From NCBI GenBank assembly GCA_964401915.1, contig CAYOAI010000013.1, positions 1 to 27,436 on the forward strand: a DNA stretch of 27,436 nucleotides, in the 5' to 3' direction. This document shows positions 1 to 6,264 of this stretch, one piece after another. Made by a program: the position numbers and the translations under genes. The stretch's first letter is position 1; every line of letters starts with the position of its first letter. The notes beneath the pieces were generated by a model. The model searched no databases and had not been told where the DNA came from. It worked only from the letters and a program-made list of their open reading frames with translations. This stretch comes from CAZGZD01 sp964401915. GTDB taxonomy: Bacteria > Patescibacteriota > Microgenomatia > UBA1406 > GWC2-37-13.

Positions 1-233
1 TGAGATACAGCCAGAATCTCGCCTTTTGTATCCAAAATTGAGAGATTCATTTTTCCGTCTTGATCTGCAAATATCCGAAGATTTATGATCTTCTCGACGA
101 GTTTGTCGATTTCTGAATCAGTGTCCTCCTCAACGACTCCCAGGAGAATTACCATACCCTGCCCGATCTCAGAATACTTTTGGTCACCGATTGTGACGCT
201 ACCTGATTTAGCCCGTTGTATTAGTGCAATCAT
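1..233 (-). CDS. dtd: D-aminoacyl-tRNA deacylase (Dtd), 5' part only
   Basis: Reading the minus strand from an ATG at 233 gives 77 codons before the window edge. They begin MIALIQRAKSGSVTIGDQ and continue through GQGMVILLGV, INLRIFADQDGKMNLS and GEILAVS. These match the N-terminal half of DTD, which hydrolyses D-amino acids from mischarged tRNA; LRIF and KMNLS are characteristic blocks. The family is about 145-150 residues, so roughly half lies outside the window, including the C-terminal GP motif of the active site. No Shine-Dalgarno sequence precedes the start. The gene diverges from the argH leader. The family call comes from remembered consensus. Confidence 0.9.
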   Translation of the reverse strand, partial: MIALIQRAKSGSVTIGDQKYSEIGQGMVILLGVVEEDTDSEIDKLVEKIINLRIFADQDGKMNLSILDTKGEILAVS

Positions 234-299
234 AGGATTTGAATTAAGATTTATGATATAAGAATTAAGAATAAAACAGTTATTTTGATGCTTTTGAAT

Positions 300-328
300 T
301 TGCTTATTGTGCATGTGTATTATATACT
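300..328 (+). promoter_or_regulatory. Sigma70-like promoter of the argH leader
   Basis: TTGCTT at 300-305 and TATACT at 323-328 are separated by exactly 17 nt. Transcription would start around 334-336, a few bases before the ATG at 340. The same architecture (a -10 box close to the start codon, no ribosome-binding site) recurs elsewhere in the window. Confidence 0.6.
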
Positions 329-339
329 ATGTACCAGTT

Positions 340-420
340 ATGAAAACTTTGTCTACATCATCCAGACAAGCAAGATCAGCCGCAACTGCGGGTGTTGTGG
401 ATAGTGTAGAGGTGAAATAA
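340..420 (+). CDS. Possible 26-residue leader peptide upstream of argH
   Basis: A short ORF (ATG 340, TAA 418-420) begins 11 nt after a good -10 box and ends 17 nt before a strong intrinsic terminator. It starts MKTLSTSSRQARSAATAG and has no recognisable domain. Two arginine AGA codons (364-366 and 373-375) lie nine bases apart, just upstream of RNA that can fold into a structure competing with the terminator. The next gene is argH, so a regulatory leader peptide is plausible. Serine codons are also frequent (five), so the sensed amino acid cannot be fixed from sequence. It may instead be an accidental ORF inside a small RNA. Confidence 0.4.
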   Translation: MKTLSTSSRQARSAATAGVVDSVEVK

Positions 421-437
421 GACACTTAGACAACGAT

Positions 438-461
438 AACCCCGCATAGGCGGGGTTTTTT
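438..461 (+). terminator. Strong intrinsic terminator upstream of argH
   Basis: AACCCCGC (438-445), loop ATAG, GCGGGGTT (450-457) form a perfect 8-bp GC-rich stem followed directly by a U tract. It lies only 17 nt before the argH ATG, so it must act on a transcript started in the 234-340 region. The minus strand has no T run, so it is directional. Confidence 0.9.
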
Positions 462-478
462 AGTATTATAAAATAACT

Positions 479-1843
479 ATGAAAAATTCAAAGAAGCTGT
501 GGGGAGGAGCTCACACCAAAGTTACAAAAAAGGCAGTAATCGGCTTTACGGCAGGTCGCGATGTACGTATTGTGCCTATGGCTGATACTGCACTTATTCC
601 ATACGATATAGCTGTCAATAAAGCTCATATTCAGATGCTTCGTGCTCAGGGGCTTATTGACGAAAGTGACTATAAAGCGCTTAATTCAGGACTTGAGGAG
701 ATTAGTGATCTTTATGAAAAAGGAGAGTTTGTACTAAATCCGGATCTTGAAGATGTTCATACAAATATAGAGGCTTGGCTTATCGAGCATCTTGGGATAG
801 ATATAGGGGGCAAGATTCACACGGCTCGCTCTCGTAACGATCAAATATTGGCCGATATGTACCTGTATCTTCAGGATATGGCTGATTCATACATCACAGA
901 TATCAAGACTCTTGTAGATGCATTGTCGACTCAGTCGGAAGTTCACAAAAATACTGTATGTCCTGGGTTTACCCATCATCAGCAAGCGACTGTGGCCACA
1001 TTCGGATACATACTGGACTCGTTCGCAAGCTCGCTAAAGCGCGACAAACGCACATTTGAGAACGTGAAGAAGCTTTTCAATTTTTCACCTCTTGGTGGAG
1101 CTGCCGGGTATGGTACGACTATTGTCGGCGATAGCCAAAAGGCAGCGACAGCTCTGGGATTTGAAAATAGTTACGAAAACTCAATAGATGTGATTACAAA
1201 TCGTGGTGAGTTTGAGACATATATGGCATTTGCGATATCCATGATGATGACTCACATATCGCAGCTTGCGCAGACTCTTATACTTTTCTCAACTCGGGAG
1301 TTTGGATATGTTACTCTGCCTGATGAGTTCACAACTGGCTCATCGATCATGCCGCAGAAGAAAAATCCAGACATACTTGAGGTTGCTAAGTCCAAGACAT
1401 CATATGTTCATGGGCTCTTGTCGGCACTGATGTCCAACTCAAAAGCAGCATTCATAGGATACAATCGAGATGCTCAGCAGACCAAATACATAATCATGGA
1501 TATTATTTTTGAGACTAAAGACGTAGCTGTAGTACTTGCTGATCTTATAAATAATTTGATTGTGAATAAGGAACGTATGGGGCATGCTGCACGATCTAAC
1601 TTCATCACATCAACTGGCCTTATGGAGCTTATTGTGGCCAACAAAGCCATTCCAATGCGCCAAGCCAAGCGACTTATTGAGATGGCAATTAAATATTCGA
1701 TCGAGTCAGGAAATAATGATTTTGTGACTAAGAAAAGTATGGATCGTGCAATCTCTGAAGTTGATTTGACTATCTCAATTTCTGATGAGGAGCTTATTCA
1801 CTGGCAAGACCCAGTCTATCAGATGACGCTAATCAAGAAATAA
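479..1843 (+). CDS. argH: Argininosuccinate lyase (ArgH), divergent
   Basis: This 454-residue member of the fumarase/aspartase superfamily should split argininosuccinate into arginine and fumarate in the cytoplasm. Visible marks are KLWGGAHTKVTKK at the N-terminus, EDVHTNIEAWL near 91-101, HTARSRNDQ (114-122), the PGFTHHQQ block with its TH pair (162-169), SPLGGAAGYGT, and the signature GSSIMPQKKNPD (287-298). Length is normal for the family. It departs from typical ArgH at YNRDAQQTK (328-336), where the family usually has YN(K/R)D.QEDK, and at THHQQATV, usually THLQ.AQPV. No argG or other arginine gene is in the window. The start lacks a Shine-Dalgarno sequence; TATTAT at 464-469 could be its own -10 box, otherwise it is expressed by read-through of the terminator. 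It converges on the PBP gene with one base between the stop codons. Confidence 0.85.
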   Translation: MKNSKKLWGGAHTKVTKKAVIGFTAGRDVRIVPMADTALIPYDIAVNKAHIQMLRAQGLIDESDYKALNSGLEEISDLYEKGEFVLNPDLEDVHTNIEAWLIEHLGIDIGGKIHTARSRNDQILADMYLYLQDMADSYITDIKTLVDALSTQSEVHKNTVCPGFTHHQQATVATFGYILDSFASSLKRDKRTFENVKKLFNFSPLGGAAGYGTTIVGDSQKAATALGFENSYENSIDVITNRGEFETYMAFAISMMMTHISQLAQTLILFSTREFGYVTLPDEFTTGSSIMPQKKNPDILEVAKSKTSYVHGLLSALMSNSKAAFIGYNRDAQQTKYIIMDIIFETKDVAVVLADLINNLIVNKERMGHAARSNFITSTGLMELIVANKAIPMRQAKRLIEMAIKYSIESGNNDFVTKKSMDRAISEVDLTISISDEELIHWQDPVYQMTLIKK

Positions 1844-1844
1844 T

Positions 1845-4085
1845 TTATGGTGTCGGTGTGGGGTGTGGGTTATCACCGGCACAGTCTACGCAGAAAGTAG
1901 AGAATTCGTCCTTAAGTACCGTCTTTTCCTTTACTTCAGTATTGTCAGTCTGTCCAGGTGATGCTAATTTGTCGCTATCTTTGGTCACCGCTACCTGCTC
2001 GCGCCCAGTTTTTAGCGATTTGTTGTCGACTACAGTCTTGCCGACTATGAAGTACTCAAACCGAGTGGGACAGCCATCTGTGCCATCTGGCTTCTTTTCA
2101 GATGCTCCAAATCCCGAGCATACTTGTCGTCCTATCACAGTGGCTGGTTTGATGACGAGTAGATCTGGTTGATTTTTGAGCGCCTCACTCATAATTCCAT
2201 TCCATATAGGAGCAGCTCCTGTGATGCCTGAGGTGATTGCTGGATTCATAGGCGAATTGTCATTATTTCCAACCCACACAATTGTCAGGAAGTTGGGGGT
2301 ATATCCCACGGTCCAGTTGTCTCGTTTGTCGTCCGTTGTTCCTGTTTTGACCGAGACTTTATGTTTGGGGACTACAAGGGCAGATGATGGTCCAAATGCA
2401 GCTGTGCGTGCTCCATTGTCAGCCAAAATATGGGAGATTATGAATGCTGTCTCTTTTGAGATAGCGCGCTTTCCGTCTATCAGTAAGTAATTGGGCTGTC
2501 TGAGAGGCTTTTCTATGTTGGGTATGAAATTAGGATCTTTGAACTCATATAAGGTCTTACCGTTTTTGTCTTTTATCTTAAGAATTGGGTTTAGTTTTTT
2601 GGATTTTCCCTGATTGGCAAATGTGGAAAAAGCAGTAGCCATCTCAGTCATTTTGACCTCTCCGCCACCGAGTGTAAGGGAAAGGCCATAATTAGTGGGA
2701 TCCTTAAAGCTTGTGATACCAAATGCTGATGCTGATGCGACAAAATTATCTACACCATTGAGGGCCAGCATCTTGACGGCTGGAATATTGTATGAGTTCG
2801 CAAGTGCGAATCTGAGCTGCACAGGGCCGTGGAATGCACCATCGTAGTTGACTGGGCAGTATGCTTTGGGTTGGCCAGCTGGCGCAAAACATGTCTTGAC
2901 GTCAAGAAATGTACTCGCTGCAGTGACTATGCCACGATCTATGCCTATTGCATAATTAAGCGGCTTTATACTTGATCCAGGTTGTCTGAGGGCTGTGGTG
3001 ACATTGAAGCTTCCAGAAGGTGATGCAAAATAATCCACAGATCCAACCATCGCTAAAATTTCTCCGGTTGGCGGGCGAGTCACAAGTGCCGCGCCATTGC
3101 CCACGTGATATCCAGCAAGATCCTCAATCTCTTGAGATACGACTTTTTCAGCTTTCTCCTGAAGTGGGAGATCAAGTGTGGTGGTCACGGTGAGTCCACC
3201 TTCTTCAACCTTTTTAACTCCATAAAGTCGTTCAAGCTCTTGCTTTACAAAGAATACAAAATGAGGAGCTTTGATTTTAGTTCCAGGGGGCACAACGACT
3301 ATTTTTTCCCCTAGTGCCTCTGAGTATTGTGCGGGGGTAATAAATCCAAGTTGTTTCATATTTTGAAGCACCAGATTGCGCCTGTTGTGTGCGAGTTCGG
3401 GGTTGGCATAGGGTGAGTAAAGAGATGGAGCTTGTGGAAGTCCGGCCAGAAATGCCGCTTGGTCAAGTGTTAGATCAGCTGCCTTTTTGCCAAAATATAC
3501 TTTTGCTCCAGACTCAATTCCATATGCTGATCCGCCATAGGGGACCTGATTGAGATACAGCTCAAGTATTTCATTTTTGGTAAATATACGTTCAACCCAG
3601 AGTGCAAGTACTATCTCTCGGATCTTGCGGCGAATTGTACGCTCAGGAGTCAGAAGAGCACTTTTGACGAGTTGTTGCGTGATAGTTGATCCACCTTGCA
3701 AGTGTCCTGTTCCAATTGTGTCTTTTATGGCTCGCCCAATGCCGCCTACGACAGATACTCCCTGGTGGGTATAAAAATCTTTATCTTCAATTGCAATAGA
3801 TGCTTGGACGACATATTTGGGTAAGGTATTTATCTTGACAGGAGTACGATTTTGTTCATTATAGATTTCATATAAAAGCTTTCCATTGCGGTCAAGAATA
3901 CGCGTTGAAAGCGGGATTGCCTTATAATCTTTGAGGCTATAAGGACTTGGAAGACCCCAAAAAATATAAAAAAACAAAAAGACGACAAGTCCAAGAATCA
4001 CAATATTGACTGCAATAAGCGGCTTTTTGATCTTCCGCTTTATAGTTGTTGGCAGGGGAGAGCTATTGGGATGAGTTTTTGCCAT
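1845..4085 (-). CDS. Class A penicillin-binding protein (bifunctional glycosyltransferase/transpeptidase)
   Basis: This 746-residue PBP1A-type enzyme polymerises lipid II into glycan strands and crosslinks the peptides outside the membrane. After a basic cytoplasmic start, a single transmembrane helix spans about 25-45. The GT51 domain has the catalytic glutamate E100 in AIEDKDFYTHQG and the motif GGSTITQQLVK (131-141). The transpeptidase domain has SSIK (S371, K374), SYN (431-433) and KTG (580-582). The C-terminal tail past 640 is low in complexity and carries extracellular cysteines C656, C672, C732 and C735 before a HPTPTP end. It is probably the last gene of a minus-strand unit, 60 nt after metG. 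No Shine-Dalgarno sequence is seen. Confidence 0.93.
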   Translation of the reverse strand: MAKTHPNSSPLPTTIKRKIKKPLIAVNIVILGLVVFLFFYIFWGLPSPYSLKDYKAIPLSTRILDRNGKLLYEIYNEQNRTPVKINTLPKYVVQASIAIEDKDFYTHQGVSVVGGIGRAIKDTIGTGHLQGGSTITQQLVKSALLTPERTIRRKIREIVLALWVERIFTKNEILELYLNQVPYGGSAYGIESGAKVYFGKKAADLTLDQAAFLAGLPQAPSLYSPYANPELAHNRRNLVLQNMKQLGFITPAQYSEALGEKIVVVPPGTKIKAPHFVFFVKQELERLYGVKKVEEGGLTVTTTLDLPLQEKAEKVVSQEIEDLAGYHVGNGAALVTRPPTGEILAMVGSVDYFASPSGSFNVTTALRQPGSSIKPLNYAIGIDRGIVTAASTFLDVKTCFAPAGQPKAYCPVNYDGAFHGPVQLRFALANSYNIPAVKMLALNGVDNFVASASAFGITSFKDPTNYGLSLTLGGGEVKMTEMATAFSTFANQGKSKKLNPILKIKDKNGKTLYEFKDPNFIPNIEKPLRQPNYLLIDGKRAISKETAFIISHILADNGARTAAFGPSSALVVPKHKVSVKTGTTDDKRDNWTVGYTPNFLTIVWVGNNDNSPMNPAITSGITGAAPIWNGIMSEALKNQPDLLVIKPATVIGRQVCSGFGASEKKPDGTDGCPTRFEYFIVGKTVVDNKSLKTGREQVAVTKDSDKLASPGQTDNTEVKEKTVLKDEFSTFCVDCAGDNPHPTPTP

Positions 4086-4145
4086 GATATTTACAAAAAC
4101 ATTTTACCAGAAATTATTATCTTTAATTTACCGCTTCTTATTGAA

Positions 4146-5561
4146 TTATTTTTTTGGAAAAAGAGGTGGGGCTTTTGAGATTTTTCCGGATGTGGCTTTT
4201 TGTATTTTTTCGGCTGTCTCGGGGATAAAAGGAGCGAGTTGATAGCCAATATGATTTAATTTCTGCAGAGTGGCAGTCAGGAATTGATTTCTTTCTGATT
4301 TGGCCTTTTTCCACGGTGCGAATTCATCAACTTTTTTGTTTAATCTTTTAATACTTTGCCCAACTACTTCTAACGCCTTATTAAATTCAAAGCTTTCAAT
4401 CAGGCCTTGAAGCTTAATATCAAAGATTGTCTTTGGCTTTTTTTCATCTGAGGAAATTGAATCTTCCTGCCCAAGAGTTGTTAGTCGACTTAGAAGATTG
4501 CCAAGCTCATTGGCAAGATCTGAGTTGTACACTTCATCCATTCTCGAATATGAAAAGTCTCCATCATCAAATACAGGAACTTCACGTAAAAGATAATAAC
4601 GAATTGCATCCGTGCCATAGTCGTCAACTAACCGCAACGGATCGATTACATTGCCGAGGCTTTTACTCATTTTTTGGCCTTCTGAGGTGATAAATCCATG
4701 TACTAAGATCTGTCTGGAATTTGGTAGACCGGCTCCCATAAGCATTGCCTGCCACATGGCAGACTGTTGCCTTAGATTGTCTTTGCCGGCAATCTGCATA
4801 CCAGGCCAGAATTCGGAGAAGTTGACATCGTCATTTGGCCATCCAAGTGTCGAGATGTAGTTGATGAGAGCATCAAACCATACGTACATGACATGTTCCT
4901 TATCATCAGGCACGTCCACTCCCCACGGCATTTTACTTTTTAGCCGAGAGATACTGAAGTCTTCAAGCCCGCCTGCGACAAAGTTGCGTATTTCTTTTAA
5001 TCGAAAAGCGGGGACTACAAACTGTGGATTTTTATCGTACAGGTCAAGTAGTCTTTTCTCAAACTTTGAGAATGCAAAGAAATAGTTCTCCTCTTCAATT
5101 ATATCAATCTCTCTATTGGGGTGAAGAGGGCATCTACCATTTGAGAGTTCTGAGTCAGTTTTTTCTAATTCACAACCTACACAGTATTTTATTTTGTAAT
5201 TCTTTTTATATATATAGCCATTTGCTTTACATTTTTTCCAGAATTCCTGAGCAGCCTTTTTGTGATCTGGATCTGTTGTGCGTATGAAATTTGTATAGCT
5301 TAGATTCAATGATTTTTTCAAATCTTCAAATTTTGCCGCGTATTCATCGCAGTATTCCTGCGGATCCCTTTTACTTTTCATGGCCTCCTGATAGATTTTT
5401 AGTCCATGCTCATCAGTTCCGGTATTAAAAATAACATCAAATCCTTTTGCTCTCCAATATCGGGCTATAGTGTCTGCCTGAACCATTTCCAGAGCAAAGC
5501 CGATATGTGGCTCGGCATTCACATAGGGGAGAGTTGTCGTGATATAGAATGTTTTTTTCAT
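4146..5561 (-). CDS. metG: Methionyl-tRNA synthetase, compact form
   Basis: MetRS charges tRNA-Met with methionine. The class I signatures are clear: LPYVNAEPHIG (HIGH-type, 11-21) and KMSKS (297-301). A zinc knuckle is present in the connective domain (C127, C130, C144, H147). The anticodon-binding alpha-helical domain follows KMSKS and the protein ends at 471 residues, so it lacks the C-terminal EMAP/Arc1p-like tRNA-binding domain found in longer MetRS such as the E. coli enzyme. The gene starts 3 nt after the upstream small membrane gene, indicating co-transcription. There is no Shine-Dalgarno sequence before the ATG. Confidence 0.95.
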   Translation of the reverse strand: MKKTFYITTTLPYVNAEPHIGFALEMVQADTIARYWRAKGFDVIFNTGTDEHGLKIYQEAMKSKRDPQEYCDEYAAKFEDLKKSLNLSYTNFIRTTDPDHKKAAQEFWKKCKANGYIYKKNYKIKYCVGCELEKTDSELSNGRCPLHPNREIDIIEEENYFFAFSKFEKRLLDLYDKNPQFVVPAFRLKEIRNFVAGGLEDFSISRLKSKMPWGVDVPDDKEHVMYVWFDALINYISTLGWPNDDVNFSEFWPGMQIAGKDNLRQQSAMWQAMLMGAGLPNSRQILVHGFITSEGQKMSKSLGNVIDPLRLVDDYGTDAIRYYLLREVPVFDDGDFSYSRMDEVYNSDLANELGNLLSRLTTLGQEDSISSDEKKPKTIFDIKLQGLIESFEFNKALEVVGQSIKRLNKKVDEFAPWKKAKSERNQFLTATLQKLNHIGYQLAPFIPETAEKIQKATSGKISKAPPLFPKK

Positions 5562-5564
5562 TTT

Positions 5565-5891
5565 TTACTTTATTAAAATAGCAACCCCAATTATAAAAGA
5601 GGACAGGAGGATTGTGTTGAGGATATTGGGACCTATGATAGTGCCAAGTGCAAGAAGGACGAAGATATAGAAAGCGCACAGTAGAGAAAGCTGCCACCTG
5701 GTAAAAAAAGACACTACACATCCACCCAAAAGAGCAAGTAATAAGGCAAAAGTTAGGGATATCGCGATCGAGGAGGGAGGAACCTGTGTGGCAATATAAA
5801 TACAGACAGCAATAAGGGTAGACATTGCGAGAATTTTGACTATTTGTCGGCGTGGGAGATTAATTGGTAGCTTTTGATATCTTTTTCTCAT
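5565..5891 (-). CDS. Small four-helix membrane protein, unknown function
   Basis: A 108-residue protein with a basic N-terminus (MRKRYQKL, then LPRRQIVK) followed by about four hydrophobic segments near 19-37, 42-62, 68-86 and 89-107. I do not recognise a family. It is the first gene of the unit leading into metG (3 nt apart) and the class A PBP. It has a convincing -10 box (TATAAT) 11 nt before the ATG on the minus strand. With 21 nt or fewer separating it from good promoter elements and a tight link to metG, it is probably expressed rather than spurious. Confidence 0.7.
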   Translation of the reverse strand: MRKRYQKLPINLPRRQIVKILAMSTLIAVCIYIATQVPPSSIAISLTFALLLALLGGCVVSFFTRWQLSLLCAFYIFVLLALGTIIGPNILNTILLSSFIIGVAILIK

Positions 5892-5902
5892 ATATAATGT
5901 AT

Positions 5903-5931
5903 ATTATAGCTTTTGTTGGCTGCCCTTGAAA
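5903..5931 (-). promoter_or_regulatory. Minus-strand promoter for the membrane protein-metG unit
   Basis: On the minus strand, TATAAT (plus coordinates 5903-5908) lies 11 nt before the ATG at 5891. A 17-nt spacer separates it from TTTCAA at 5926-5931, the complement of the TTGAAA used as -35 by the rpsO promoter. The -10 box is perfect; the -35 matches at 3 of 6. Confidence 0.5.
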
Positions 5932-5954
5932 GATAGGGATTGACACTATATAAT
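5926..5954 (+). promoter_or_regulatory. rpsO promoter, near-leaderless
   Basis: TTGAAA (5926-5931), a 17-nt spacer and TATAAT (5949-5954) form a near-consensus sigma70-like promoter. Only 8 nt separate the -10 box from the rpsO ATG at 5963, so the transcript should begin at or within a few bases of the start codon. Confidence 0.8.
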
Positions 5955-5962
5955 TGTAGCTT

Positions 5963-6235
5963 ATGACTGATTTACTACCAGATGACAAACAGAAAATTAT
6001 CCAGGATTATGCTCAGGGTAATGGAGACACAGGATCACCAGAAGTACAGGTTGCACTGCTTAGTCACAAGATTCAAAGATTGACAGGTCACCTTGAAGAA
6101 AATAAAAAAGACAATCACTCAAGACGCGGACTTTTAAAAGTTATTGCCAAGAGACGACGAATCCTAAGCTACTTAAATGGATTGGACGCTAGTCGATATA
6201 CGCAACTTATAAAACGGCTGAGTTTGAGGAAATAA
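5963..6235 (+). CDS. rpsO: Small ribosomal subunit protein uS15
   Basis: A 90-residue protein of exactly the usual S15 length. It has the family blocks GDTGSPEVQVALLSHKIQRL, HLEENKKDNHSRRGLL and KRRRILSYLNGLD. S15 binds the central domain of 16S rRNA and nucleates platform assembly. It is followed 29 nt later by pnp, the widely conserved rpsO-pnp pairing. The leader appears too short for the structured rpsO 5'UTR known from other bacteria, so a different control would be needed here. Confidence 0.98.
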   Translation: MTDLLPDDKQKIIQDYAQGNGDTGSPEVQVALLSHKIQRLTGHLEENKKDNHSRRGLLKVIAKRRRILSYLNGLDASRYTQLIKRLSLRK

Positions 6236-6264
6236 GACTTCAATCGCAACATAAATAAAACCAC

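Larger units (their letters stand above)
335..461 (+). ncRNA. Candidate transcription attenuator / structured leader RNA of argH
   Basis: The RNA can form two mutually exclusive structures. One is the terminator hairpin at 438-457. The other is a long interrupted hairpin of three nested 5-bp helices: 388-392 with 441-445 (GCGGG:CCCGC), 394-398 with 430-434 (GTTGT:ACAAC), and 403-407 with 422-426 (AGTGT:ACACT). It consumes the left arm of the terminator. A small hairpin 380-383:388-391 (CCGC/GCGG) could block the long hairpin. The stop codon of the 26-codon ORF (418-420) sits in the loop of the long hairpin. The pairings are read directly; the attenuation mechanism is inference. A free-standing small RNA is the alternative. 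Confidence 0.45.

Noticed and set aside
1841..1848. A bidirectional terminator between argH and the PBP gene.
   Set aside because: Only one base separates the two stop codons and no hairpin with a T run is visible around them.
5940..5945. TTGACA just before rpsO as a -35 box.
   Set aside because: It is only 3 nt from the TATAAT; the correctly spaced -35 is TTGAAA at 5926-5931.
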